Part shown: in pieces, positions 1 through 9,926 of the stretch
Layout: each line of letters begins with the position of its first letter
Position numbering within the stretch: the stretch's first letter is position 1
NCBI GenBank assembly: GCA_044223665.1
Contig: JBGALT010000009.1
Coordinates: 32,289 to 96,288, forward strand
Length of the DNA: 64,000 bases
Origin: JBBSAT01 sp044223665
GTDB taxonomy: Bacteria; Myxococcota_A; Polyangia; Polyangiales; Sandaracinaceae
Direction of reading: 5' to 3'
Position numbers and translations under genes: made by a program
Notes under the pieces: model-generated
Seen by the model: only the letters and a program-made list of their open reading frames with translations
Database searches by the model: none
Told to the model about the DNA's origin: nothing

Positions 1-45
1 CGCCGCGAGGGCGTCGCTGAGCTTGATCGGCGGCGGGCGGACCAT
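1..45 (-). CDS. N-terminal fragment of an unidentified protein (runs off the window)
   Basis: A minus-strand ATG at 45 opens a frame that stays open for 15 codons to the window edge and begins MVRPPPIKLSDALAA. A TACGCT hexamer lies 6 nt before the ATG, the same arrangement seen at many other starts in this window, which supports a real start. There is no Shine-Dalgarno sequence. Nothing in the 15 residues identifies the product. Confidence 0.4.
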   Translation of the reverse strand, partial: MVRPPPIKLSDALAA

Positions 46-51
46 CGACAC

Positions 52-57
52 AGCGTA
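52..57 (-). promoter_or_regulatory. TACGCT -10-like hexamer, leaderless-type promoter of the gene at window start
   Basis: The minus strand reads TACGCT and ends 6 nt before the ATG at 45, so transcription would start at or next to the start codon. Confidence 0.4.
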
Positions 58-132
58 GCCCGTCGCGCCGCTCCGAGCGATTTACACGCCCGGGCGGCCG
101 GTTCGGGAGTCCGAGTCGAGGCCTGCGCCTCA

Positions 133-306
133 CAGCGCGGGCGTAGCCCGCAGCCCAACGACGTCGGCGCCGCAGCGCGGCGCGCTGTCTCGGAACCACG
201 CCGTGGCGATCGAGGGCTGCCGCAGCTCGGGAGCGCCCGCTGCGCGGCTTGCCCTCCAGCCTCGCCCAATCGTCGCGCCATGCGACGATTGTGGGACGTA
301 GAAGAT
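133..306. repeat. Unit 1 of a ~174-bp tandem duplication
   Basis: This unit is directly repeated at 307-482. The first ~60 bases are nearly identical between units; the rest is clearly related with small indels. Each unit holds two hairpins: GCGGGC-GTA-GCCCGC near its left end, and an inverted repeat at 268-290 (arms of about 10 bases, 3-nt loop) near its right end. Positions 58-132 before it show no gene. Confidence 0.8.
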
Positions 307-481
307 CAGCGCGGGCGTAGCCCGCAGCCCAACGACATCGGCGCCGCAGCGCGGCGCGCTGTCTCGGAAGCAGGCGGTGGCGATCGAGTGCTGCCGCGGC
401 TCGGCCAGCGCACGACGCGCGGGTCGCCCTCCAGCCTCTTCCCAATCGTCGCGTCACGCGACGATTCTGGGACGTAGTAGA

Positions 482-485
<4 letters not shown>
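307..485. repeat. Unit 2 of the ~174-bp tandem duplication, abutting the pckA stop codon
   Basis: This second copy contains a perfect inverted repeat, AATCGTCGCG at 444-453 and CGCGACGATT at 457-466, separated by 3 nt. Its right end, CTGGGACGTAGTAGATCAG, includes the pckA stop codon. A closely related end, CTGGGCCGTAGCAGATCAG, sits at the stop codon of the outer-membrane gene ending at 15460. The hairpin could act as a transcription terminator for pckA, although no T-run follows it. Confidence 0.75.
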
Positions 486-2098
<1,613 letters not shown>

Positions 2099-2144
2099 GC
2101 GGGACGCACTCCTCTCGAGGGGGGCGAAAGCTTAACGTGCCGCG

Positions 2145-3068
2145 TCAGGGGGGTGCCACGGCTGATTGGAGGAAGGTCACAAGGCCGCGGTCGGCATCGA
2201 GCTCGGCCAGGCCGCCCAGCGCGATCTCCCAGGACTCGTCGTCCGCGTGGCCGACGGGCACCCGCGAGATCACGGGGATCCCGAGATCCCCCAGCCGATC
2301 GCGCAGGACCGCGTCGACGTCCCGACCGTCTTCTTGCGGGTCACAGCGGGTGAAGTCCCCGACGACGACGCCCGCGCAGCGCTGGAGCGCCCCCGAGAGC
2401 CGCAGGGTCGTCAGCATCCGGTCGACGCGATAGGGGGCCTCGCCCACGTCCTCCACGAGGAGGATCGCGCCCTCCACGGGCGGAAAGAACGGCGTCCCCG
2501 AGAGCGCAGCCAGGATCGCGAGGTTTCCGCCCACGACCGGCGCCACGACCCGGCCACGGGTCGACCACGTCGGCGCGTGACCTTCGAGAGGAACATGGTG
2601 CTCGACCGCACGCATCCAGCGCTCCACGCGCTCCTCGGGCAGTCGTCCGAGGGCGGCGACCATCGAGCCGTGCAGCGAGCGCAGGCCGGCGCGCTGCCAC
2701 ACCGCGTGCAGCGCGGTCACGTCGCTGAAGCCCACGAGCAGCTTGCGCGCGGTGCGCACGAGCTCGAGATCGATCGAAGGCAAGAGGCGCATCGCGCCGT
2801 AGCCCCCGCGCGCCGCCACGATCGCATCGACGCTCGGATCGGCGAGCGCGGCGTGCAGCTCCGAGAGGCGACGGGCGTCGTCGCCGGCGAGGAAGCCGTC
2901 GACCTCGAAGAGCCCGGGCTCGTGGCTCACCACGTAGCGCGCGCGGAGGCGCTCGATCCCACGCTCGAGCGCGGCGCGCTCGAACGGGCTGGCCGGGGCG
3001 ATCACGCGGACGTGGCCCCCGGGGCGGAGACCGCGCACCGGCGCGAAGCGTTGGGTCTGGGCGACCAC
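2145..3068 (-). CDS. LD-carboxypeptidase (S66 family serine peptidase)
   Basis: The 307-residue protein matches the S66 family, which includes LdcA, the enzyme that trims the terminal D-alanine from murein tetrapeptides, and the microcin-immunity protein MccF. The Ser-Glu-His catalytic set can be placed: Ser115 in GFSDVTAL, Glu206 in LLVEDVGE and His274 in PVGHAD. The RGGYG motif at residues 87-91 is also typical. There is no signal peptide, so it should act in the cytoplasm on recycled muropeptides. The start is GTG at 3068 with GGAGAG upstream. Whether the substrate is murein or a peptide-nucleotide antibiotic cannot be decided from sequence. Confidence 0.9.
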   Translation of the reverse strand: MVAQTQRFAPVRGLRPGGHVRVIAPASPFERAALERGIERLRARYVVSHEPGLFEVDGFLAGDDARRLSELHAALADPSVDAIVAARGGYGAMRLLPSIDLELVRTARKLLVGFSDVTALHAVWQRAGLRSLHGSMVAALGRLPEERVERWMRAVEHHVPLEGHAPTWSTRGRVVAPVVGGNLAILAALSGTPFFPPVEGAILLVEDVGEAPYRVDRMLTTLRLSGALQRCAGVVVGDFTRCDPQEDGRDVDAVLRDRLGDLGIPVISRVPVGHADDESWEIALGGLAELDADRGLVTFLQSAVAPP

Positions 3069-3137
3069 GCGGGCACTCTCCGCGATCAGCCCCCGAGGTC
3101 AAGCGCGCCGTGCGAGCGCATGCGAGATTGCACGCGG

Positions 3138-3749
3138 ATGGTCGACTCGCTCCTCGACTGGCTCCGGCACCACGAGGGCCCGCTCGCGTACGTTCTGCTC
3201 GGCGCGGCCTCGCTGATCGAGTACGTCTTTCCGCCTTTCCCCGGCGACACCGTCGCGCTCTTCGGGGTCTACCTCGTCTTCGCGGCGAGCTACGACGGCC
3301 CGACCGCGTACCTCGCCCTCGTCGCCGGCGCGATCATCGGGGGCCAGGCCACGTGGCTCGTCGGACGGCGCATCGGCCGCGGCGCGGAGCGGCCCGCGTT
3401 CCTCCGCGGGGAGCGGGCGACCGAGGCGATCGCGACCATCGAAGAGCACTTCGCGCGACACGGCTCGCTGTTCTTGGCGCTCCACCGGTTCGTGCCCGCG
3501 CTGCGCTCGTTCGTGTTCGTCGCCGCCGGCATGAGCGGCGTCTCGTTCGTGCGCGTCCTGCTGCTCGGTGGGCTCTCGGCCGCGCTGTGGAACGGCGCGC
3601 TCTTCGCCCTGGGCTTCGTCGCCGCCGAGAACTGGGAGCGACTGACGTCGTTCGTGTCGATCTACTCGTGGATCGCGATGGGCGTGGTCGCGCTCGCGAT
3701 CGCCGTCGTCGTCGTGCGGCGAAGGCGCGCCGCACGACGCCCACGCTGA
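3138..3749 (+). CDS. DedA-family membrane protein
   Basis: This protein of about 203 residues shows the DedA (SNARE-associated/VTT) pattern: an N-terminal re-entrant segment with FPPFPGDTVALFG, a glycine-rich GAIIGGQATWLVGRRIG region, and a C-terminal half with ALHRFVPALRSFVFVAAGMSG followed by two hydrophobic helices and an Arg-rich tail. DedA proteins sit in the inner membrane and are linked to lipid-carrier transport and envelope integrity. The ATG at 3138 was preferred; an in-frame ATG at 3120 would add six residues. It starts about 70 nt from the divergent LD-carboxypeptidase gene. Confidence 0.88.
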   Translation: MVDSLLDWLRHHEGPLAYVLLGAASLIEYVFPPFPGDTVALFGVYLVFAASYDGPTAYLALVAGAIIGGQATWLVGRRIGRGAERPAFLRGERATEAIATIEEHFARHGSLFLALHRFVPALRSFVFVAAGMSGVSFVRVLLLGGLSAALWNGALFALGFVAAENWERLTSFVSIYSWIAMGVVALAIAVVVVRRRRAARRPR

Positions 3750-3809
3750 TCGACGACGTCCCCGCGTCGCGTCGCGTCGTGGCGCGGCGACGCGGGCGGA
3801 GGAGCCTCC

Positions 3810-4838
3810 TCAGGGCCGAGGTCTCGGCGACGCGCCCGCGGCCTCGGCGCCGCGAGCATCGGTGGTCGGGAGCCGCACCACGAACGGGGTGCCTTCGCCC
3901 GGGGCCGACTCGCAGTCGATGGTGCCGCCCGCCTCCTTCACGATGCGCTGGCAGATGGGCAGGCCCAGGCCGGTCCCTCCGCCTTCCGACTTCGTCGTGA
4001 AGAAGGGCGTGAAGATGTGCTGTCGGATCTCCGGCGGGATGCCGGGCCCGGTGTCCGTGACGGCCACGCGCGCGTGCCCAGCCGGATCGAGGTGCGCGAT
4101 GACGCGGATCTCGCGCGTGCGCAGCTCGAGCGCCGGGCCCATCGCCTGGGCCGCGTTGACGAGCAGGTTGAGGAAGAGCTGCACCAAGCGGGCCTCGCTC
4201 GCCACGACCACGGGCGCGGCGCCCACGTCGAGCACCACGCTGGCCACCGGTCGGGTCTGCGGCGCCGCGATCCGCACCGCTGCCGCGAGGACGCGGTCGA
4301 GCGCGACGGGGCGTGCCTCTTCCACGATGCCTCCCCGCGAGAGAGTCCTCAGGTCCGCGGCGATCGTCCGCACGCGCAAGGCCGCGTCGAGTGCCGCGCC
4401 GAGCCGCTCGCGCACCGGCGAGCCGGACGGGAGATCGTCGATCGCGAGCTCGATCTCGGCCAGGACCGACGTGAGCGGGTTGTTGATCTCGTGGGCGACA
4501 CCGGCCGCGAGCACGCCGATCGACGCGAGGCGCTCGCTCGCGATGAGCTGCGTCTGGGCGCGGCGTGCATCGGTCACGTCGCGGAGAACCGCGACCGCGC
4601 CGGACGGCTTGCCGCTCTCCCCGCGGAGAGGCCGCACCGTCACCTCGAGCCAGCGCAGCTCCGCGCCCCGCTCGAGGCAGACCTCCGCTCCGTCCACGTG
4701 CTCGCCGGCCAGCGCGCGCGCGATCGGATGCTCGTCGCTCCGGAGCGGCACCGGGTGATCGCTGCGGAGCAGGCGCGGACGCTCGAGCTCCGGCGGCCCG
4801 AGGCCGATGTAGCGTAGCACTCGCCGCTCGCGTTCCAT
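3810..4838 (-). CDS. Histidine kinase part (PAS C-terminus, HisKA, HATPase) of a frameshifted hybrid kinase
   Basis: The 342 residues contain the end of a PAS fold (to about residue 95) and a complete kinase core: H-box with His116 in GVAHEINNPL, N-box LNLLVNAAQA near 225-235, G1 box DTGPGIP near 265, F-box FTPFFTTK and G2 box GGGTGLGLP near 293. The frame opens at an internal ATG at 4838, but its first residues continue, in a -1 frame, the PAS domain begun by the overlapping upstream frame that reads LVFDAQGVATRWNA. The two frames are therefore probably one gene with a single-base deletion, real or artefactual. As a separate protein it would lack the first half of PAS. Confidence 0.8.
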   Translation of the reverse strand: MERERRVLRYIGLGPPELERPRLLRSDHPVPLRSDEHPIARALAGEHVDGAEVCLERGAELRWLEVTVRPLRGESGKPSGAVAVLRDVTDARRAQTQLIASERLASIGVLAAGVAHEINNPLTSVLAEIELAIDDLPSGSPVRERLGAALDAALRVRTIAADLRTLSRGGIVEEARPVALDRVLAAAVRIAAPQTRPVASVVLDVGAAPVVVASEARLVQLFLNLLVNAAQAMGPALELRTREIRVIAHLDPAGHARVAVTDTGPGIPPEIRQHIFTPFFTTKSEGGGTGLGLPICQRIVKEAGGTIDCESAPGEGTPFVVRLPTTDARGAEAAGASPRPRP

Positions 4839-6298
4839 CGCGTCGCCACGCCCTGCGCGTCGAAGACGAGCGTCGGATCCCCCATGGCGTCGAAGATCGT
4901 GGTCAGCAGCTCCGCGCGCTCGCGCTCGCGGGCGCTCGTGGCCGCGACTTGCTCGAACGATCGCGCCAGCGCCAGCACCAGAGCCACCTGCCCGGCGACG
5001 ACCTGCACGAACGTCACGCGCTGCGGGTCGGGGGGCGCCGAGCGCGTGCGCAGCGCGACCGCGCCGAGCAGCTCGTCACGATGGAGGATGGGAACGACGA
5101 GCGCGTCTCCGTCGTCGATCCCGAGCACGTGGCCCGGCACCGGGAAGGCCGCGCGGACATCGCCGCTCGCGCCGACGCGATCGAGGATCGCGCGCGGCGA
5201 GGTCTCCACCGCGGCGCGCTCGCCCGGATCGAGCCCGAGGCTGCGCCACGTCCACCCATCCCCGCGACGAACGAGGAGCAGACCCCACGAGAAGCCACCG
5301 GCGTCGAGGCAAGCGTGGAGCGCCGAGTCGAGCGCGCGGTCGACGCTGCGATCGATGACGAGGGCGTCGGTCAAGCTCCCCAGCACGGTGAGCTGCGCCG
5401 CGAGCGTCGTGACCTGATGGCTGAGCCGGGCGTTCAGCAGGATCTGGCGCTCGAGCTGGCGTGCCGTGCGGACGAGCCGAGCCTCGCGCGTGGCCGACGC
5501 GTCGGCGGAGCCCGGGACGATGGGGCGAGCACGCCGCACGTTCGCCAGCGCGCTCAGCGTCTCGGCGACCTCGCGGAAATCGGACGAGCGCACCACGTAC
5601 GCGTCGGCGCCCAGGCGGAGGCCGAGCTCGCGATCGGCCTCGTCGACGTAGCTGTTGGTGACGAGCACGATCCGCAGGTCGTGCCAGCGCGGCTGGGACC
5701 GAATGCGCTCGCACAGGCCGTAGCCGTCCAGGCGCGGCATCAGCACGTCGCTCACCACCACGTGCACGAGCTCGCGCTCGAGCAACGCGAGGCATTCTTC
5801 ACCATCGGCGGCGCCGAGAACGCGGAACCCGAGCCGGCCGAGACGGAGCATCCCGAGCTTGCGCTGGACCGGATCGTCGTCGGCGACCACGAGCGTCTGG
5901 CCCTGACCTGGTAGCTCCGGCGCCGGCCGATCCTCGGGCAAGTAGGCGCGCAGCACCGCTCGCAGCCGGGTCGGCTCGATCGGCTTGACCACGGTGTCGT
6001 CGAAGCCGGCGCTCGAAAGTCGCGCCTCGTCCTGCGGAGACACCAGACCCGTGAACGCGAGGATCGGAACGTGGTCGCCGACGAGCGCTCGCAGCGACCC
6101 GACGACGTCGAGCGCGTTGCCGTCGGGAAGGCCGAGATCGAGGAGCAGGAGGTCGGGACGCGATCGCTCGGCCGTGGCGACGGCGTCGCGCAACGTCGCG
6201 GCCTCGAGGAGCACGATGTCCTCGGCTCCGAGCACCGCACGGACGACCGTGCGCGTGGCGAGGTTGTCCTCGACCAATAAGACGACCTTCTGCTTCAT
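4640..6298 (-). CDS. Double receiver + GAF + PAS N-terminus, sensory part of a frameshifted hybrid kinase
   Basis: Starting at ATG 6298 (GAGAG just upstream), the protein has a first receiver domain (residues 1-120, phospho-acceptor Asp54, TG and KP signature residues present) and a second receiver (about 135-255) that keeps its Asp in SDVLMP but has Arg where the conserved Lys is expected (YVVRS). A GAF-type sensor follows (about 300-450), then the start of PAS. From about 4840 the frame turns into an Arg/Ser-rich tail of about 70 residues with no domain, while the kinase continues in the -1 frame to 3810. An in-frame ATG at 6367 exists but would add an unlikely Arg-rich leader. It is divergent from the response regulator at 6548. 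Confidence 0.78.
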   Translation of the reverse strand: MKQKVVLLVEDNLATRTVVRAVLGAEDIVLLEAATLRDAVATAERSRPDLLLLDLGLPDGNALDVVGSLRALVGDHVPILAFTGLVSPQDEARLSSAGFDDTVVKPIEPTRLRAVLRAYLPEDRPAPELPGQGQTLVVADDDPVQRKLGMLRLGRLGFRVLGAADGEECLALLERELVHVVVSDVLMPRLDGYGLCERIRSQPRWHDLRIVLVTNSYVDEADRELGLRLGADAYVVRSSDFREVAETLSALANVRRARPIVPGSADASATREARLVRTARQLERQILLNARLSHQVTTLAAQLTVLGSLTDALVIDRSVDRALDSALHACLDAGGFSWGLLLVRRGDGWTWRSLGLDPGERAAVETSPRAILDRVGASGDVRAAFPVPGHVLGIDDGDALVVPILHRDELLGAVALRTRSAPPDPQRVTFVQVVAGQVALVLALARSFEQVAATSARERERAELLTTIFDAMGDPTLVFDAQGVATRWNASGECYATSASGRRSSSVRACSAAITRCRSGATSIRSRARWPASTWTERRSASSGARSCAGSR

Positions 6299-6413
6299 CT
6301 CTCGCGGCCGTCGCGGCCCCCCGCGCGTGCCTCGATGGATGCTGACACTCGCGCACGCCGCAGCCACACAAATCAGCGCATCGGCGCGTGATCGACGTCA
6401 TCGATGCGCACGC

Positions 6414-6433
6414 TGTCACCCCACGGGGTGACA
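6414..6433. promoter_or_regulatory. Operator-like palindrome 1 between divergent two-component genes
   Basis: TGTCACCCC and GGGGTGACA form perfect 9-base arms around a 2-base centre. It lies in the 249-bp gap between the hybrid kinase (minus strand, start 6298) and the response regulator (plus strand, start 6548). Confidence 0.65.
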
Positions 6434-6446
6434 AGGTCGAGGATCG

Positions 6447-6464
6447 GTCACCCCGTGGGGTGAC
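6447..6464. promoter_or_regulatory. Operator-like palindrome 2, same motif, 32 bp from the first
   Basis: GTCACCCC and GGGGTGAC form 8-base arms around GT. Its centre is 32 bp from that of the palindrome at 6414-6433, close to three DNA turns, so two dimers could bind the same helix face. The binding protein is not identified; the neighbouring response regulator is the obvious candidate. Confidence 0.65.
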
Positions 6465-6530
6465 AACCTCCGTCACGACCGGAAACGATCGGCGCGACGG
6501 TGGGGCCGCGCGGTCGGCGCCCGCGTCGTG

Positions 6531-6536
6531 TACTCT
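6531..6536 (+). promoter_or_regulatory. TACTCT -10-like hexamer upstream of the response regulator
   Basis: TANNNT hexamer ending 11 nt before the ATG at 6548. Confidence 0.35.
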
Positions 6537-6547
6537 GGCGTTCGGGG

Positions 6548-7165
6548 ATGCACGCGCAGAGCAGCGAGTCGGGATCGATGCGGTCGCTCCTCTGTCTCGA
6601 GGACGACCCGCTTGTGCAGCGCGCACTGCAGCGCTCGCTGCCGGAGCTCGACCTGCGCATCGTCGACACCGTCGCGCAGGGAAAGGCCGCGCTCGCGAGC
6701 GAGCGCTTCGATGCGTGGTTCCTCGACGTGCGCGTGCCCGACGGCTCGGGCCTCGACCTCCTCGAGTGGGCCCGCGCGCGCGGGGACACCACGCCCGCGC
6801 TCGTGATGACCGGCTCGACGGACCGCACGCCGGCGAACGCGGCGCAGGAGCTGGGCGCCGAGTTCGTCTACAAGCCCTTCTCGATCGCGAACCTCCGTGC
6901 GTTTCTCGCGCGCTGCAACGTCGCGCGAGCCGAGGGGCCCGCGACCAAGCACAACGTCGAGGCCTTCGTGCGCAAGCACCGGCTCACCCCGCGTCAGGCG
7001 CAGATCGTGGCGGTGATCGCCCGCGGCGTGGAGCGCCCGGGGCTCGCGGCTGCGCTCGGCGTCTCCGAGAACACGATCAAGACCCTCGTGCGCCGCATGC
7101 TCGATCGCACCGGTCACCGCGACCTCGCGCACCTCTACCGCGAGCTCGCCGGGCCGATCGGCTGA
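6548..7165 (+). CDS. Response regulator with receiver and LuxR/GerE-type HTH
   Basis: The roughly 205-residue protein has a receiver domain with acidic pair LEDDP, phospho-acceptor Asp in WFLDVRVPDG, Thr in LVMTGS and Lys in FVYKPF. After a linker comes a helix-turn-helix beginning LTPRQAQIVAVIARG and containing VSENTIKTLVRRM, the pattern of NarL/LuxR-type output domains, although the usual Glu after the LTPR motif is Gln here. ATG 6548 was chosen; ATG 6578 (MRSLLCLEDD) is also possible. It faces the hybrid histidine kinase across two palindromic operator-like sites, which suggests a cognate pair, possibly autoregulated. Confidence 0.88.
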   Translation: MHAQSSESGSMRSLLCLEDDPLVQRALQRSLPELDLRIVDTVAQGKAALASERFDAWFLDVRVPDGSGLDLLEWARARGDTTPALVMTGSTDRTPANAAQELGAEFVYKPFSIANLRAFLARCNVARAEGPATKHNVEAFVRKHRLTPRQAQIVAVIARGVERPGLAAALGVSENTIKTLVRRMLDRTGHRDLAHLYRELAGPIG

Positions 7166-7251
7166 GCGCGCTGCGGGCCCCCCGACGTCTGCAGCGCTCG
7201 CACTGCGGAGGAGCAGCTGGCGCATCGGGAGCTCGCCCCCACCCTCGTCGC

Positions 7252-8628
7252 TCAGGCATCGAGCAGCGGCGGGCCGAGCCCTTCGCTCGGGTCGGTGGTG
7301 CTCCCCGCGGCACGCTCGAGCTTCCGGTGGAGCGTCCGACGGTCGAGGCCGAGGATGCGAGCGGCCCGCGACTTGTTGCCGCGCACGGCCGTCAGCACGT
7401 GCGAGACGTAGCGCCTCTCCAGCTCGTCGAGCGTGATCAGCGCGTCCCCGAGCTCGTCCACGCGCGACGGAGATCGCAGCGTCGCGGGCAGATCGTCCCG
7501 CTGGATCTCGGCGCGCGGAGCGACGGCCAGCGCGTGCTCGAGCACGGCGCACAGCTCGCGGTCGTTGCCCGGCCACGGATGCTCGACGAGGGCGCGCATC
7601 GCGTCGGGCGCGATCGTGCGCGCGCCTGCGCCGAGCGTCGCGAGCACGTGACCGACCAGCGCGGGCAGGTCGTCCTTGCGCGCGCGCAGGGGTGAGACCT
7701 CGATCGTGCAGGCCGCGAGGCGATACGAGAGGTCCTCGCGTAGCCGTCGCTCTCGCGTCTCGGTGGCGAGGTCGCGCGTGGTGGCGGCGACGATGCGCGC
7801 GTCGATCGGCACGTCCTCGGAGCCGCCGATCGGCCGCACGCGGCGCTCGGAGAGCGCGCGCACGAGCAGCCCCTGCAGATCGAGCGAGAGCTCGTCGACG
7901 TCGTCGAGGTAGAGCGTGCCTCCGCGGGCGCGCTCGATCGCACCGGCGCGCGAGGCGGGCGCGTCGAGGTAGGCCCCTCGGGCGTGCCCGAAGAGCTCGC
8001 TCGCGAGCACGGCAGACGGCGCCGCCGCGCATCGCACCACGACGAAGGGCCCGCCGCGCCGAGAGCCCTGCTCGTGGATCGTGCGCGCGATCTGCTCGCG
8101 GCCGGTGCCACGCTCGCCCGCGATCAGCACCGAGACCTGCGTGGCCGCGACGCTGCGGGCCGCGTCGCGCAGGCGCACGGCGGGGGCGCTCTTGCCGACG
8201 ATGCCGAGCTCGGCCGGGGCGCTGCTCGGGCCTGCGAGCCGCGCCAGCTTCACGAGCGCGCGATGGTGGCGCTGCGCGCGCTCGTACGCGGCGGCCCAGG
8301 CGTCGGAGCCCGCGTCGATCGCGATCCAATCGAAGGCGCCCTCGCGGACGGCGCGCCAGCCGTCGCTCGCATGCGAGGCCGGCCCGAACGCGACGAGCGG
8401 CACGTCCGGACGCGCCGAGTGCAGCGAGCGCGCGAGCGCGGCGCGAGGGCCGCCGAGGAGCGCGAGATCGACGAACGCGACCTCGAGCTCGTGGGACGAG
8501 GTGAGCGCCTCGATCGCACGCGTGACGTCGTCTTGCTCGCGCACCGCGATCCCCGCACGCCCCAGGGCTTGCACGGCTCGCGCGCTCGCCCCGACTTCCG
8601 TTCCGATCCACAGGGCTCGCGCCGCCAT
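7252..8628 (-). CDS. NtrC-like regulator with degenerate receiver and degenerate AAA+ domain
   Basis: The 458-residue protein starts at ATG 8628 with GGAGGT 4 nt upstream. The N-terminal 120 residues resemble a receiver (candidate Asp in VAFVDLALL) but lack the usual acidic pair. The central AAA+ domain is altered at key sites: Walker A reads GERGTGRE (Arg for the ATP-binding Lys), the sigma-54 contact loop reads GAYLDA where GAFTGA is expected, and Walker B reads LYLDDVDEL. The C-terminus has an intact Fis-type HTH (NKSRAARILGLDRRTLHRKLE). It probably binds DNA but should be a poor ATPase and unable to activate sigma-54 polymerase. It converges on the upstream response regulator gene. Confidence 0.85.
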   Translation of the reverse strand: MAARALWIGTEVGASARAVQALGRAGIAVREQDDVTRAIEALTSSHELEVAFVDLALLGGPRAALARSLHSARPDVPLVAFGPASHASDGWRAVREGAFDWIAIDAGSDAWAAAYERAQRHHRALVKLARLAGPSSAPAELGIVGKSAPAVRLRDAARSVAATQVSVLIAGERGTGREQIARTIHEQGSRRGGPFVVVRCAAAPSAVLASELFGHARGAYLDAPASRAGAIERARGGTLYLDDVDELSLDLQGLLVRALSERRVRPIGGSEDVPIDARIVAATTRDLATETRERRLREDLSYRLAACTIEVSPLRARKDDLPALVGHVLATLGAGARTIAPDAMRALVEHPWPGNDRELCAVLEHALAVAPRAEIQRDDLPATLRSPSRVDELGDALITLDELERRYVSHVLTAVRGNKSRAARILGLDRRTLHRKLERAAGSTTDPSEGLGPPLLDA

Positions 8629-8671
8629 GACACCTCCGGCCGCGGGCCAAGCACTCGCCGAGCCAACCGAA

Positions 8672-8827
8672 TTGCGACCGATAGGTCGCACCTGGGTACA
8701 TAGGCGGCGCGCCGCGCGCCGCGCAGTTCACACCGAGCAAGCAGGTGGTTCCAAGCGTCTTTCTTGTCGCGATCTGCGCCGCGCCATGCGCGGCCCATGT
8801 CGCCAGGTTGCGTCCTCGCGGACGCAA
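8672..8827 (-). repeat. Hairpin-forming dispersed repeat, copy 1 (~156 bp)
   Basis: Read on the minus strand it begins TTGCGTCCGCGAGGACGC, contains a ~40-base left arm ending GCGCAGATC, a loop with ACCTGCTTGCTC, and a right arm matching the left in reverse, and ends CGGTCGCAA. Its termini form a short inverted repeat (TTGCGTCCG and TTGCGACCG). It fills part of the gap between the NtrC-like gene and pcm; 8828-9081 shows nothing else. A full second copy lies at 21075-21232 and a fragment at 33747-33783. Confidence 0.85.
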
Positions 8828-9081
8828 TTGCCCCGTGCTCTCGCGATGGGTGTCGGCTCCACATCGTAGGGCCGGACTCCACACTGCGGACCCCTTCCCC
8901 ACGTGGCCGGCGCCGCGCGCCCGCGAGCCCGGGTCTCGCGAGGAAGAAGCGAGCCCGCCTCCCGCGGAAAATCCCCCGACGCCACGAGCGTGCGAGCCGA
9001 TGATCGACGCTGGCGCGCCGGGACATCGTGCTCACGTTCGAGGACGATGCGGCACGTCGCCGGATCGACGAGGAGCGCTCC

Positions 9082-9756
9082 GTGACCGATCCGAGCCAGA
9101 TGGTTCGTGCACGCCACGACATGGTCGAGCACCAGCTCGTGCGCCGAGGCATCGGCGACCCGCGCGTGCTCGCCGCATTCCGCGCGGTTCCGAGGGAGCG
9201 CTTCGTTCCCGCCGACCTCGAGGACGATGCGTACGACGACTCTCCCCTCCCCATCGCGGAGCGGCAGACGATCTCGCAGCCCTACATCGTGGCCGCGATG
9301 ACCGAAGCGCTCGGGCTCCGCGGTCCCGAGCGCGTGCTCGAGGTCGGGACGGGCTCGGGCTACGCCGCCGCCATCCTCGCGCGCGTCGCGCGAGAGGTCG
9401 TGACCATCGAGCGGCACGCGTCTCTCGCGGACACCGCGCGCGCGCGGCTCGCGGGCCTCGGCCTCGATCACGTCGAGGTGCGCCACGGGGACGGAACGCT
9501 CGGCGCCCCGGATCGAGCTCCCTTCGACGCGATCGTGGTCGCCGCGGGCGGGCCCAGCGTGCCGCCGACGCTTCTCTCACAGCTTGCCGACGGCGGGCGC
9601 CTCGTGATGCCCGTCGGCTCGACGCTCGAAGAACAGGAGCTCGTGCGCGTCACGCGCCGAGGCCATCGCTTCACCGAGGAGCGCCTCGGCGGCGTGCGCT
9701 TCGTCCCGCTCGTCGGCGAGGAGGGATGGCCCGCCCCGCTCGCCACGACGAGCTGA
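9082..9756 (+). CDS. pcm: Protein-L-isoaspartate O-methyltransferase
   Basis: The 224-residue product matches Pcm, which methylates isoaspartyl residues in aged proteins using S-adenosylmethionine so that they can be repaired. The family motif for substrate recognition, LPIAERQTISQPYIVAAM, is present near residues 56-73, followed by the SAM-binding motif VLEVGTGSGY near 85, and a C-terminal VRFVPLVGEEGW. The GTG at 9082 has GAGGAG at a good distance; an in-frame GTG at 9028 would add 18 residues. Its stop faces the universal stress gene ending at 9927; the gap contains a small hairpin, GTCGCC-TAGC-GGCGAC, that could help termination. Confidence 0.93.
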   Translation: MTDPSQMVRARHDMVEHQLVRRGIGDPRVLAAFRAVPRERFVPADLEDDAYDDSPLPIAERQTISQPYIVAAMTEALGLRGPERVLEVGTGSGYAAAILARVAREVVTIERHASLADTARARLAGLGLDHVEVRHGDGTLGAPDRAPFDAIVVAAGGPSVPPTLLSQLADGGRLVMPVGSTLEEQELVRVTRRGHRFTEERLGGVRFVPLVGEEGWPAPLATTS

Positions 9757-9926
9757 TCGACCGGAGGTCTTCGGCTCGAGGAGTGTCGCCTAGCGGCGAC
9801 GCGGTCGAACGGAGCGTTCTCCGTGGAGGAAGGCGGGAATCGAGGAACGGACCCAGATGGGCCGAGTCCTGTTCATGCATTCCTGATTTGAGCGGCGTCT
9901 TCTCGGTGCCGGGACACCCTTCCAGC

